Part shown: in pieces, positions 27,974 through 36,446 of the stretch
Position numbering within the stretch: position 1 is the first letter of the stretch
Layout: every line of letters starts with the position of its first letter
Source: Lentzea pudingi
GTDB lineage: Bacteria > Actinomycetota > Actinomycetes > Mycobacteriales > Pseudonocardiaceae
Length of the DNA stretch: 64,000 nucleotides
Assembly (NCBI RefSeq): GCF_014646255.1
Contig: NZ_BMNC01000006.1
Location: 267,502 to 331,501 of the forward strand
Reading direction: 5' to 3'
The notes under the pieces: model-generated
What the model saw: the letters and a program-made list of their open reading frames with translations, nothing else
Told to the model about the DNA's origin: nothing
The model's database searches: none
Program-made: the position numbers and the translations under genes

Positions 27974-28738
27974 TTACGGAATGAGCGTCGGTGCGGTGCC
28001 GCCGTCGACGCGCAACGCGGCTCCGGTCGTCGCGGACGACAGGTCCGACGCGACGTAGGTGATGAGGTTCGCGACCTCGTGGGGACGGATCAGGCGGCCC
28101 AGCAGCAATGTGGGGCGTTCGGTGCGGACGAACTCGGCCTCGCCGCCCTCGCCGACGCGGTCGCGGATGAACTCCTCGACGCCGGGGGTGAGCGTCGGGC
28201 CGGGCAGCACCGAGTTCACGGTGACGCCGGTGCCCTTCACGGACTGGGCCATGCCGCGCGCGATGGCGAGCTGCGCGGTCTTCGTCATGCCGTAGTGGAC
28301 CATCTCGGTCGGCGTGAAGACGGACGACTCGCTGCTCACGAAGATCACCCGGCCCCAGCCGCGCCCGACCATGCGGGGCGTGTAGTGGCGGGCGAGCCGG
28401 ACGCCGGACATGACGTTGGTGTCGAAGTACCGCTGCCACTCGTCGTCGTCGATCTCGAAGACCGGCTTCGCGCCGTAGATGCCCAGGTTGTTGACCAGCA
28501 CGTCCACGTCCGGCACCTGGCCGACCAGGTCGGCCGCGCCCTCGGCGGTCGCGAGGTCCGCCGCGACGCCGCGCACGTCACCGTTCGCGCTGAGCTTGCC
28601 GGTCGCCTCGGCCACGCGCTGCTCGTCGCGACCGGTGATGACGACCGCGGCACCCGCCTTGAGCAGGCCCTCCGCCGTGGCGTACCCGATGCCGGCGGTG
28701 GAGCCCGTCACAAGTGCCGTGCGTCCCGACAGATCCAT
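27974..28738 (-). CDS. SDR family oxidoreductase
   Basis: 254 aa, ATG at 28738 with GGGGAGAG upstream. Cofactor motif TGSTAGIG (10-17), NNLG motif, catalytic Ser (VSSESSVF) and YGMTK. The C-terminus has the usual DLSSATTGAALRVDGG pattern near 232-248. First gene of the MarR-controlled operon with the aldo-keto reductase. Confidence 0.92.
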   Translation of the reverse strand: MDLSGRTALVTGSTAGIGYATAEGLLKAGAAVVITGRDEQRVAEATGKLSANGDVRGVAADLATAEGAADLVGQVPDVDVLVNNLGIYGAKPVFEIDDDEWQRYFDTNVMSGVRLARHYTPRMVGRGWGRVIFVSSESSVFTPTEMVHYGMTKTAQLAIARGMAQSVKGTGVTVNSVLPGPTLTPGVEEFIRDRVGEGGEAEFVRTERPTLLLGRLIRPHEVANLITYVASDLSSATTGAALRVDGGTAPTLIP

Positions 28739-28775
28739 GTCTCTCCCCGGTAGACTTGTTGAAGACGATTACAAG

Positions 28776-28798
28776 CGTACGCAATAGTTGCACACGCT
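28776..28798. promoter_or_regulatory. Candidate MarR operator
   Basis: Imperfect palindrome with arms GCGTACGCAA (28776-28785) and TTGCACACGC (28789-28798) around TAG; 8 of 10 arm positions pair. It is located 38 bp from the SDR start and 24 bp from the divergent MarR gene start, the normal place for a MarR autoregulatory site. Confidence 0.65.
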
Positions 28799-28821
28799 GT
28801 CTATTCGAGAAGGGTTGACCT

Positions 28822-29259
28822 ATGTCACTGGACGACGACGCCGTCCAGGCGCGCGCACAGGGCTGGCGCACGCTCGCGGCGTTGCACGCGCGCATCGAGG
28901 ACCGCCTCGAGAGAGCCCTGCAGAAGGCGCACGCCCTTTCCGTCAGCGAGTACACCGTTCTCGACGTCCTCAACCGCCAGGACGGCTTCCACCTTCGGAT
29001 GAACCAGCTCTCCAACGCCGTCGTGCTCAGCCAGTCGGCCACGACGCGCCTGGTCACGCGGCTCGAGGACCGCGGGTTGCTCGCGCGCTACCTCTGCCCC
29101 ACCGACCGGCGCGGCATCTACACCGAGGTCACCGGGAAGGGCCACGAGCTGCTCGCGCTCGCCCGTCCCACGCACGACGAGGTGCTGTCCGAGTCGCTGT
29201 CGGAGGCCGGGGACGTCCCGGAGCTCAAGCCACTCGTTGAGGCGCTCGCCAAGCTGTAG
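28822..29259 (+). CDS. MarR family transcriptional regulator
   Basis: 145 aa. Winged helix around residues 30-100 (LSVSEYTVLDVL, MNQLSNAVVLSQSATTRLVTRLEDRGLL, CPTDRRGIYTEVTGKG). Divergent from the SDR/AKR operon with a strong palindrome between; repression relieved by a small phenolic or similar ligand is the usual mode for this family. It is followed by the flavoenzyme gene after 22 bp on the same strand. Confidence 0.93.
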   Translation: MSLDDDAVQARAQGWRTLAALHARIEDRLERALQKAHALSVSEYTVLDVLNRQDGFHLRMNQLSNAVVLSQSATTRLVTRLEDRGLLARYLCPTDRRGIYTEVTGKGHELLALARPTHDEVLSESLSEAGDVPELKPLVEALAKL

Positions 29260-29281
29260 CCGTTCGAGCAAGATCGCGCGC

Positions 29282-30373
29282 ATGGACCTCCTCGCCCTGA
29301 TCCGCGCCGAGGCACCCGCGGCCGAGCAGCAGCGCGCCCTGACCGAACCGGTGCTGACCGCGCTCGTCGACCACGGCGTGCACCGCCTGATCGCCCCGAA
29401 GCGCTACGGCGGCGCCGAACTGGGGCTGCCCGAGTGGAGCCGCGAGGTCCAGGAGCTCTCGCGGGCCGACGCCTCGACCGGCTGGACCGCGATGACGACC
29501 ACGAGCTCGTCGTCACTGGCCTGGTACCTGCCCACCGACGCCGCCGACGAGATCTTCGGCGACCCGCGCGCGTTGATCGCGGGCACCGCCGCACCGCTGG
29601 GCAAGGCCGTGGAAGCCGACGGCGGCTACCGCGTGACCGGCCGTTGGGGCTGGGGCAGCGCCGTCGCGTACTCGTCGTGGGTCATCGGTGGCACCCTCAC
29701 GCCTGTAGGCCCGCGTCTGGCCGTGTACCCGCGTGCGGACGTGATGATCCACGACACCTGGCACGCCGCCGGCCTGCGTGCCACCAGCTCGCACGAGTTC
29801 TCCGTCTCGGACGCGTTCCTGCCGTCCAGGCGCGCGGTGTGGCCGATCGGCATCACGCCCGGCATCGAGGGCCCGATCACCGTCTTCCCCTACTTCAGCT
29901 TCCTGGCCGTGGGCGTCGCGTCCGTGTGCCTGGGTGTGGCCCGCCGCGCGATCGACGAGATCTCCGCGCTGGCCACCGAGAAGACCCCTCAGTACGCGAC
30001 GACCCGCCTCGCCGAGCAGACCGGTCTGCAGATCGAGCTCGCGTTGATGGAGGCGCGGCTGTCGTCCGCGACCGCGTTCCTGCGCGAGACGCTCGGCGCG
30101 GCCTGGGACCACGCGCTGAACGGCGACCCCGCCCCGGCCCCGGCCAAGGCACGGCTGCGACTCGCCTGCTCGTTCGCCGCGGGCGAGGCGACGGACGTGG
30201 CGCAGAAGGCGTTCGCGGCGGGTGGCGGCAGCTCGGTGTTCGAGTCGTCGGCCCTGCAACGCTGCCTGCGCGACGTGCACGTGGCGGCCCAGCACACGGT
30301 GGTGTCGCGCCGGATGCTGGAGACCTACTCGATGCTCGAACTGGGCCTCAGCCCGGACATGTCGAGGTTCTGA
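29282..30373 (+). CDS. Acyl-CoA dehydrogenase-fold flavoprotein (group D monooxygenase-like)
   Basis: 363 aa from ATG 29282. The fold is that of acyl-CoA dehydrogenases (N-terminal helical, middle beta, C-terminal helical). Features: APKRYGGAELGLPEWSREVQELSRADASTGW, the middle VTGRWGWGSAVAYSSWVIGG, and the C-terminal FAAGGGSSVFESSALQRCLRDVHVAAQH (given as landmarks). That last motif and the lack of an acyl-CoA catalytic Glu pattern are typical of flavin-dependent hydroxylases such as HsaA/DszC-like enzymes. The substrate is unknown. It may belong to the same stress-response unit as the MarR gene. Confidence 0.82.
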   Translation: MDLLALIRAEAPAAEQQRALTEPVLTALVDHGVHRLIAPKRYGGAELGLPEWSREVQELSRADASTGWTAMTTTSSSSLAWYLPTDAADEIFGDPRALIAGTAAPLGKAVEADGGYRVTGRWGWGSAVAYSSWVIGGTLTPVGPRLAVYPRADVMIHDTWHAAGLRATSSHEFSVSDAFLPSRRAVWPIGITPGIEGPITVFPYFSFLAVGVASVCLGVARRAIDEISALATEKTPQYATTRLAEQTGLQIELALMEARLSSATAFLRETLGAAWDHALNGDPAPAPAKARLRLACSFAAGEATDVAQKAFAAGGGSSVFESSALQRCLRDVHVAAQHTVVSRRMLETYSMLELGLSPDMSRF

Positions 30374-30424
30374 CGGCTCCGGTGACCACGATGATCCGGG
30401 TGCACCACGCCGAGGCACTGGAGT

Positions 30425-30430
30425 TAAGGT
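30425..30430 (+). promoter_or_regulatory. Candidate -10 box of thyA, leaderless
   Basis: TAAGGT ends exactly 6 nt before the thyA ATG at 30437, with no ribosome site between. Confidence 0.45.
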
Positions 30431-30436
30431 GCGGGC

Positions 30437-31234
30437 ATGCCCGACACGCAGTACGAAGACCTGCTCCGCCACGTCCTGGAAGAGGGCGTGCGCAAGCAGG
30501 ACCGCACCGGCACCGGCACGCGGTCGATCTTCGGCCACCAGCTGCGCTACCCGCTCGCCGCGGGCTTCCCGCTGATCACGACCAAGCGGGTGCACTTCAA
30601 GTCGATCGCGTACGAGCTGCTGTGGTTCCTGCGCGGCGAGAGCAACGTGAAGTGGTTGCAGGAGCACGGTGTGTCCATCTGGGACGAGTGGGCCTCCCCC
30701 GAGGGTGAGCTCGGCCCCGTCTACGGGGTGCAGTGGCGGTCGTGGCCCACGCCGGACGGCGGGCACGTCGACCAGATCGCCGAGGTCCTGAAGACGCTGA
30801 GGACGAACCCGGACTCGCGCCGGATCATCGTCTCCGCCTGGAACGTCGGCGAGATCGCGCAGATGGCGCTGCCGCCGTGCCACGCGTTCTTCCAGTTCTA
30901 CGTGGCGGACGGCAAGCTCTCCTGCCAGCTCTACCAGCGCAGCGCCGACCTGTTCCTCGGCGTGCCGTTCAACATCGCCTCCTACGCGCTGCTCACGCAC
31001 ATGATCGCCGCGCAGACGGGTCTCGGCGTCGGCGACTTCATCTGGACCGGCGGCGACTGCCACATCTACGACAACCACGTCGAGCAGGTCGAACTGCAGC
31101 TCAGCCGCGACGCGCGCGAGTTCCCGGCGCTGAAGATGGCCGACGTCGCGTCCCTGTTCGACTACGCCTACGAGGACTTCACGATCGAGGGCTACGACCC
31201 GCATCCCGGCATCAAGGCCCCGGTGGCGGTGTGA
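30437..31234 (+). CDS. thyA: Thymidylate synthase
   Basis: 265 aa, the standard bacterial ThyA length. It converts dUMP to dTMP with methylene-tetrahydrofolate. Motifs: RTGTGTRSIFG near 22, catalytic Cys in LPPCHAFFQFYV, QRSADLFLGVPFNIASYALL, and DCHIYDNHVEQ near the C-terminus. The dihydrofolate reductase gene overlaps its stop (GTGA), so the two enzymes of the thymidylate cycle are made together. ATG 30437 follows a leaderless-type -10 box. Confidence 0.97.
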   Translation: MPDTQYEDLLRHVLEEGVRKQDRTGTGTRSIFGHQLRYPLAAGFPLITTKRVHFKSIAYELLWFLRGESNVKWLQEHGVSIWDEWASPEGELGPVYGVQWRSWPTPDGGHVDQIAEVLKTLRTNPDSRRIIVSAWNVGEIAQMALPPCHAFFQFYVADGKLSCQLYQRSADLFLGVPFNIASYALLTHMIAAQTGLGVGDFIWTGGDCHIYDNHVEQVELQLSRDAREFPALKMADVASLFDYAYEDFTIEGYDPHPGIKAPVAV

Positions 31235-31686
31235 TCGGGCTGATCTGGGCGCAGTCCGCGAACGGCGTGATCGGCCGCGACAACGCCATCCCGTGGCACG
31301 TCCCGGAGGACATGAAGCACTTCCGGGAACTGACCGCCGGTTCGGCCGTCCTGATGGGCCGCCGCACCTGGGAGTCGCTGCCGCCGCGCTTCCGCCCGCT
31401 GCCCGGCCGCCGCAACCTGGTGCTGTCGCGCACTCCCCAGGACGGTGCGGAGACGTTCGGCAGCCTGGAGGAGGCGCTGGCGGGCGTCACCGGTGACCTG
31501 TGGGTGATGGGCGGATCAGCGGTGTACGCGGCGGCGCTGCCGTTCGCCGACCGCGTCGAGGTGACGGAGATCCGCGAGTCGTTCGAGGGCGACACGTACG
31601 CACCCGCTGTGGACCGCGAGCCGGTCAGCGTCGGCGAGTGGCTGGAGTCGAGCAGCGGCCTGCACTACCGGTTCGTCAGCTACTAA
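31231..31686 (+). CDS. folA: Dihydrofolate reductase
   Basis: 151 aa from GTG 31231, overlapping the thyA stop as GTGA. IGLIWAQSANGVIGRDNAIPWHVPEDMKHF (landmark) includes the active-site acid in PED. It is followed by MGRRTWESLP, NLVLSR and WVMGGSAVY for NADPH binding. It regenerates tetrahydrofolate after ThyA. Its stop overlaps the convergent YCII gene by 4 bp. Confidence 0.95.
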   Translation: MIGLIWAQSANGVIGRDNAIPWHVPEDMKHFRELTAGSAVLMGRRTWESLPPRFRPLPGRRNLVLSRTPQDGAETFGSLEEALAGVTGDLWVMGGSAVYAAALPFADRVEVTEIRESFEGDTYAPAVDREPVSVGEWLESSSGLHYRFVSY

Positions 31687-32198
31687 CGGCGTCCGCCGGG
31701 CTCCCACTCGTACACCTCGACGGCGTCGTAGCGGTCCGCCGTCAGCACCGCCGCCGGGTCGGCCGACCTGACCAGCGCCGCCGTCCCGAGCCAGGCAGCG
31801 CCGTCGTCGGACAGCAACGACCCGTACGCGACCAACTCCTCCGGTCGCGCCGGTACGAGGTCGGCCGGCTCGCCCGAGCCCAACCCGAGCACCAGGTGGC
31901 CGCCACCGCCGGGGAAGTCCCACATGGTGCGTCCGAGCACGTTGTGCCACCTGCGCACCAGCACGTCGCGATAGCCGCCGGCCTGGTAGACGGGTTCCTC
32001 GAAAGCGAACGCACGGGCCGCCGCCGCGTCCGGCGCCTCGACGACGTGCACGCTGCCGGTGAGCACGCCGCCGGAGAACACCGGGCCGCGGGCGATGAGC
32101 TCGAAGCCGTCCATGTAGGACCAGTGCGCTTCGAGCAGCTTCTCGCGCAACGGCATCGAGCCGGGCCGGTCCCGGTGGAAGCAGAAGAACTCCGTCAC
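31683..32198 (-). CDS. YCII-related domain protein
   Basis: 171 aa. The GTG at 32198 is chosen because it overlaps the MmcQ stop as GTGA. Residues 1-90 show the YCII pattern FFCFHRDRPGSMPLREKLLEAHWSYMDGFE (start only), GSVHVVEAPDAAAARAFAFEEPVYQAG. An extra C-terminal part of about 80 residues is predicted to pair as a second, less clear alpha/beta unit. YCII folds are ferredoxin-like small enzymes or binding proteins of mostly unknown role. Confidence 0.8.
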   Translation of the reverse strand: MTEFFCFHRDRPGSMPLREKLLEAHWSYMDGFELIARGPVFSGGVLTGSVHVVEAPDAAAARAFAFEEPVYQAGGYRDVLVRRWHNVLGRTMWDFPGGGGHLVLGLGSGEPADLVPARPEELVAYGSLLSDDGAAWLGTAALVRSADPAAVLTADRYDAVEVYEWEPGGRR

Positions 32199-32554
32199 CG
32201 GCGACGCGCCCGTGCGTGCCACGCCTCGACGATCAGCTCTTCCAACTCCCCCACCTCGATGTGCTCCAGCCGCACCAGGATCGCCGGGTACCCGTGGAAG
32301 TGCGGCGTCGTGAAGTAGACCGACCGGTCCGAGGCCAGCAACGCCTCCTTGGCGCCCAGGTCCGGCACCCGTGCGGCGAGGATCGGCCCGGACGGCGCCG
32401 CCGCTCCCAGCGCGCTGAGGTCGGTCTTGCGCAGCGGCCGTTCCCAGACGAAGAGCTTGTCCTTGACCCGCCAGTCGACGACGCCCTCCCGCACCCGCTC
32501 GGTGACGTCGGGCATGGAGGTGGCGATCCTGTGCACGTCGTCCCAGGTGGCCAT
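32195..32554 (-). CDS. MmcQ/YjbR family protein
   Basis: 119 aa from ATG 32554 (GGAG about 9 nt upstream; a GTG one codon earlier is possible). WDDVHRIATSMPDVTER, WRVKDKLFVWERPL and the C-terminal HGYPAILVRLEHIEVGELEELIVEAWHAR (landmarks) mark the YjbR-like double-wing fold, often annotated as a DNA-binding protein although activity is unproven. Middle gene of a three-gene operon PAC2-MmcQ-YCII. Confidence 0.87.
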   Translation of the reverse strand: MATWDDVHRIATSMPDVTERVREGVVDWRVKDKLFVWERPLRKTDLSALGAAAPSGPILAARVPDLGAKEALLASDRSVYFTTPHFHGYPAILVRLEHIEVGELEELIVEAWHARARRR

Positions 32555-32563
32555 CACTTGCTC

Positions 32564-33451
32564 CTACAGGTGGTCCGGCGGACGCTGCTGCTCGGCCAGG
32601 AACCTCTCGAACTCGGCGCCCAGTTCGTCCGCGCTGGGGATGTCGGTGTCGCCGACAGTCTGGATGAACGCGTCGTACTGCCGCTCGAGCGCCTCCACCA
32701 CCTGCGAGACCTCCTCCGACTCCGCGACCTGGCGGTGGATCTCGGCGTCCGCGGCCTGGGCGGCGTCGACCAGGCCGCCGATGGGCAGCGCGAGGCCGGT
32801 GGCGCGGGCCAGGGCGTCGAGCAGGGTCACGGCGGCGGTCGGGTACTGCGACTGCGCCAGGTAGTGCGGGACCTGGGCGGCGAAGCCCATCGCGTCGTGG
32901 CCCGCCTGGCCGAGGCGGAACTCCAGCAGCCCGGACACGTTGCCCGGCACCTGCACGCGGTTGAAGAAAGGCTGGTACTCACTCACGAGCTCGGGGCGCG
33001 TGGCGTGGCCGATGACGTTCAACGGCCGTGTGTGCGGCACGCCCATCGGGATGCCGTGGAAGCCCACGGTCAGACGCACGCCCCAGCGGTCGACCAGCGA
33101 ACGCACGGCCTGGATGAACGCCTCCCAGCGGCGGTCCGGCTCGGGGCCGGTGAGCAGCAGGAACGGGTGGCCCGCGCTGTCCCAGAGCAGGTGCACGACC
33201 AGTTCGGGGGCGGCGTAGTCCTCCCAGTGGTCGGTCGCGTAGGTCATCAGCGGGCGGCGCGAGCGGTAGTCGATCAGGCCGTCGACGTCGAAACGCGCGA
33301 CGATCCGGCTCTCCAGTGTCTCCAGCAGGTGTTCGGAGAGCAGGCGTCCCGCGGCGCCGGCGTCCATGAAGCCCTCGAAGTGGTGCAGCAGCACCGCACC
33401 CGTCAGGTCCGGCACCTCCGAGTCCACCTCGTACAGGTTCTCCGGGTCCAC
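32564..33451 (-). CDS. PAC2 family protein
   Basis: 295 aa from GTG 33451, which has AGGAGG 6 nt upstream; a longer TTG start would overlap that site. It matches the PAC2 family: early TGAVLLHHFEGFMDAG, GIPMGVPHTRPLNVIGHAT in the middle, and a Glu-rich C-terminal helix ending RFLAEQQR. Eukaryotic PAC2 helps proteasome assembly. Actinobacterial PAC2 proteins resemble it in fold, but their role is not settled. It leads the operon with MmcQ (9-bp gap) and YCII. Confidence 0.88.
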   Translation of the reverse strand: MDPENLYEVDSEVPDLTGAVLLHHFEGFMDAGAAGRLLSEHLLETLESRIVARFDVDGLIDYRSRRPLMTYATDHWEDYAAPELVVHLLWDSAGHPFLLLTGPEPDRRWEAFIQAVRSLVDRWGVRLTVGFHGIPMGVPHTRPLNVIGHATRPELVSEYQPFFNRVQVPGNVSGLLEFRLGQAGHDAMGFAAQVPHYLAQSQYPTAAVTLLDALARATGLALPIGGLVDAAQAADAEIHRQVAESEEVSQVVEALERQYDAFIQTVGDTDIPSADELGAEFERFLAEQQRPPDHL

Positions 33452-33547
33452 CGCACGCCTCCTGGTCAATCGCTCTCGTCTCGTCCAAAGCCAACCATGT
33501 GGACACGGAACTGATTCCGCACGGGTCGATTAGCCCATACGGACCGT

Positions 33548-34192
33548 GTGCGCGCATCACCTCACGGGTACTCCAACGCGGTGGACAGGCGCTGGGTGAT
33601 GCGTGGAACTCTGGTCGCGGCCGTCGTCATTCTCCTCGGCGCGGCGGTGTTCGTCTTCGGCCAATTCAGGCCCTTCGGTGACGAATCCATCGACCGCAGC
33701 CAGCCCGCGATGCTCAAGTCGGTGCGGGACCTGAGCCAGTACCACGCCGCGGCGGGCGAGTTCCAGGTCGTGCTGGACATCGAGAACGACGTGAAGTGGG
33801 TGCCCGCGGCGCTGGCGGGCGACCGCACGCTGTTCGTCGCGGCCGGGTCGGTCAACGCGTTCGTGGACCTGGGGACGCTGAAGGACGACGGGCTGGTCGT
33901 GTCGGCGGACGGGAAGACCGTCGAACTGCGCGTGCCGAAGGCGCAGCTGGACAAACCGAACCTGCACCACGACCGTTCGTACGTGTTCAGCCAGGAACGC
34001 GGCCTCATCAACGACCTGCAGGCGCTGGCGGGCCCTCCCGACCAGCAGAAGTTCTACGTCGCCGCCGAGGCCAAGCTCTCCGAGGCGGCCAAGCAGTCGG
34101 AGCTGCTCAAGCGGGCGGAGGACAACACCCGCGTGATGCTCACCGGAATGCTGCAGTCACTGGGATTCCAGGTGAAAGTGACCACCGACTGA
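33548..34192 (+). CDS. DUF4230 family membrane-anchored protein
   Basis: 214 aa from GTG 33548; GTG 33581 or ATG 33599 are also possible since no ribosome site is clear. One N-terminal transmembrane helix (about 19-38, GTLVAAVVILLGAAVFVFG) is followed by an extracytoplasmic DUF4230 domain (SVRDLSQYHAAAGEFQVVLDIEND at the start, VELRVPKAQLDKPNLHHDRSY). The family is widespread with unknown function. It stands 71 bp ahead of the protein kinase gene on the same strand. Confidence 0.8.
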   Translation: MRASPHGYSNAVDRRWVMRGTLVAAVVILLGAAVFVFGQFRPFGDESIDRSQPAMLKSVRDLSQYHAAAGEFQVVLDIENDVKWVPAALAGDRTLFVAAGSVNAFVDLGTLKDDGLVVSADGKTVELRVPKAQLDKPNLHHDRSYVFSQERGLINDLQALAGPPDQQKFYVAAEAKLSEAAKQSELLKRAEDNTRVMLTGMLQSLGFQVKVTTD

Positions 34193-34250
34193 TTCGAACC
34201 TCTCCGGCCGATCCTTCCGAACGTTCAGCGGTGACCCCAGCACTCCGGGA

Positions 34251-34256
34251 TAGGAT
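34251..34256 (+). promoter_or_regulatory. Candidate -10 box of the kinase gene, leaderless
   Basis: TAGGAT ends 6 nt before GTG 34263, with no ribosome site between. Confidence 0.45.
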
Positions 34257-34262
34257 CCGCCG

Positions 34263-35867
34263 GTGGAAGACGATCTGATGGCCTGGGCGCCCGCGCAGGG
34301 CGCTGCGCAGGCGCCCGGCATCGTGTTGCCCGGCTTCAGCGCCTTCCGCGTGATCGCGCAGGGCGGCGAGGGCACGATCTACCGCGCCCGCCAGGACGGC
34401 CTGGGCCGCGACGTCGCGGTCAAGGTGCTGCAGGTGACGGACCCGGCGACGGTGGCCCGCTTCCGCCGCGAACTGGCGATCACCGTCGAGCTCGGCCGCC
34501 AGCACCCGCACATCGTCACGGTGCTCGACACGGGCACGTTGCCCGACGGCCGCCCGTGCATCGTCATGGAGTTCTACGAACGTGGTTCGCTGCACGACCG
34601 GTTGCGCGCCATGGGCCCGTTGCCTGTGCCCGACGTCATCGCGGCGGGCATCGCGGTGGCGGACGCGCTGGCGTTCGCGCACGGCCAGGGCATCCTGCAC
34701 CGGGACGTGAAGCCTCAGAACGTCCTGGTGCTCCCGACCTCGTACGTGCTGGCCGATTTCGGCATCGCGCGCGGCGCCGACGCGGGGCATTCCGCGTCAC
34801 TGCAGATGGTCAGCTACCGGCACGCCGCCCCGCAGATGCTGGAGGGCGCCACGCCGTCGTTCGCGGACGACGTCTGGTCGCTCGGCTCGACGCTGTTCAC
34901 GTTGCTGGAGGGCAAGCCGCCGTTCGCGTCGGACAACCCGGACGAGGACACGCTGCTGTCCTACGTCGGGCGCGTGAGCAACGGCGAACCGCGTCCACTG
35001 ACCCGGTTCGACGTGCCGGCGTGGCTGGTCGCGGTGATCGAGTGCTGCCTGCGCAAGGACCGGGCCGAGCGCTTCGGTTCGGCGCTGGAGCTGCGGGACG
35101 CGCTGATGTCGGCGAACTCCGGCACCGCGCTGTCCACTGTGGACCCGGACGCGACGGCGATGCTGGGCGAGCGCCCCGACTTCTACCCGGAGGGCCCGAC
35201 CGAGGCACCCGGTTTCGGCCCGCGCGGGTTCCAGCCGGAACCGGAACCCGAACCGGAACCCGAGGCCGAGCGCGACGATTCGTGGCGCGGTCAGTTGGAA
35301 GACCTGACCTACCGGCAGCACGACTTCGTCCCGCCGCCGCCTCCGCGTCCTGTTCCGGTCGCGGTGCTACCCAGCGTGGACCTGCCGCCCGTCGAGCCGA
35401 TGACGGCGCCGGTCCCCAAGAGCAAACGCGGTGGAGTGCTCGCGTTGCTGGCAGTGATCGCGGTGACGGGCGGGATCGCCGCGGGCGTGGTCCTCAACCG
35501 CGGTGGCGACGGTCAGCAGGCCCAACCACCAGTGACGACAACAACACCGCCCGTGCCGACGTCGGACTCGGCGGACGCGGGGCCGTCGCCGAACACCGAC
35601 CCGAAGTTCGTCCCGGTGCTCAAGCGCGCGGAGTACAAGGGCAAGGCGATCGAGCTGGAATGGACCGATCCGAGCGACGGCCAGGCCCAGTTCGTGGTGG
35701 TCGACGTGACCGGTGCCAAGCCGACCGCGCTCACGACGGTGACCGGCGGCGGCACGACGTACGTCGTCGAGGACGGTGGCGGCGACCGGCGGTGTTTCCA
35801 GATCGCGGCGCTCGGGCTCAACGGCGAACGCGGCAGCTCCGCAAAGGTCTGTGCCAACAAGAACTGA
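34263..35867 (+). CDS. Transmembrane Ser/Thr protein kinase (PknB-type catalytic domain)
   Basis: 534 aa from GTG 34263. Kinase domain residues about 28-280: Gly-rich loop GGEGTI (34-39), Lys54 (VAVK), Glu70, H146RDVKPQN with catalytic Asp148, DFG 165-167. The DFG is followed by IARG and a modest activation loop. A Pro/Glu-rich linker (EPEPEPEPE) and one transmembrane helix (about 393-413) lead to an external domain of about 80 residues resembling a fibronectin III sandwich. It carries no PASTA repeats, so it is not PknB itself. The signal sensed is unknown. The next gene, another small membrane protein, begins 53 bp later. Confidence 0.92.
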   Translation: MEDDLMAWAPAQGAAQAPGIVLPGFSAFRVIAQGGEGTIYRARQDGLGRDVAVKVLQVTDPATVARFRRELAITVELGRQHPHIVTVLDTGTLPDGRPCIVMEFYERGSLHDRLRAMGPLPVPDVIAAGIAVADALAFAHGQGILHRDVKPQNVLVLPTSYVLADFGIARGADAGHSASLQMVSYRHAAPQMLEGATPSFADDVWSLGSTLFTLLEGKPPFASDNPDEDTLLSYVGRVSNGEPRPLTRFDVPAWLVAVIECCLRKDRAERFGSALELRDALMSANSGTALSTVDPDATAMLGERPDFYPEGPTEAPGFGPRGFQPEPEPEPEPEAERDDSWRGQLEDLTYRQHDFVPPPPPRPVPVAVLPSVDLPPVEPMTAPVPKSKRGGVLALLAVIAVTGGIAAGVVLNRGGDGQQAQPPVTTTTPPVPTSDSADAGPSPNTDPKFVPVLKRAEYKGKAIELEWTDPSDGQAQFVVVDVTGAKPTALTTVTGGGTTYVVEDGGGDRRCFQIAALGLNGERGSSAKVCANKN

Positions 35868-35884
35868 ACGATGCGTGCCCGATG

Positions 35885-35914
35885 TTGTTGCGGGTGCACG
35901 AACTGGCGTACGGT
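35885..35914 (+). promoter_or_regulatory. Promoter with -35 TTGTTG and -10 TACGGT, leaderless
   Basis: TTGTTG (35885-35890) and TACGGT (35909-35914) are separated by 18 bp; the -10 ends 6 nt before GTG 35921. This is the best-formed of the leaderless-type promoters in the window and it decides the start of the following gene. Confidence 0.5.
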
Positions 35915-35920
35915 CCCCCG

Positions 35921-36442
35921 GTGCAAAGCGCTCGTTATGCCGGCCCACCGATGTTCGCTCGTGGACGAAAGCGCCGAACACTTGTGTTGTGGGCGGCCGT
36001 TCCGCTCGTCGTCGGCATCGGGATCGGTGTGCTGATCGGCGGCAGCCTCCAGTCCCGGTCCCATCAGAACACCGGCGCCTCACCCACGACGTCGCCTGTG
36101 CCCGATCAGCTCGAATACACGGACATGCCCTGCGACCCCGGTTCGTCCGTCCTCGTGCTGCACTCGCTGGAGGGCGCGATGCCCGAGGCGGACGTCAGGG
36201 TGCTGGTGGACTACGAGACGATGTGGGTCGAGCACCGTGAGAGCGCGAACCCCGCGCTGCGCGGCCAAAGCGCGTTCCTGAGCAGACGCGACGACGTCTG
36301 CCCGGTCATCGTCCCGGAGGACACGCGGTTCACGCAGTTCATCTGGATCGGCCCGTTCCCGTCGGAGACGGCGCCGGCGCTGTGCGAGGCGTTGCTCAAG
36401 GTCACCGGGAAGAACTGCATCCCCGCCCCGGTCGTGCGCTGA
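35921..36442 (+). CDS. Membrane-anchored protein of unknown function
   Basis: 173 aa from GTG 35921, chosen because of the adjacent -10 box; ATG 35882 in the same frame would add 13 residues. A single N-terminal helix (about 20-40, TLVLWAAVPLVVGIGIGVLIGG) places the rest outside. The ectodomain has four Cys (MPCDPG, DVCPV, ALCEALL, KNCIP) that may make two disulphides. I do not recognise the family. It ends only 4 bp from the convergent tgpA-like gene, so there is no room for a terminator. Confidence 0.75.
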   Translation: MQSARYAGPPMFARGRKRRTLVLWAAVPLVVGIGIGVLIGGSLQSRSHQNTGASPTTSPVPDQLEYTDMPCDPGSSVLVLHSLEGAMPEADVRVLVDYETMWVEHRESANPALRGQSAFLSRRDDVCPVIVPEDTRFTQFIWIGPFPSETAPALCEALLKVTGKNCIPAPVVR

Positions 36443-36446
36443 CCGG

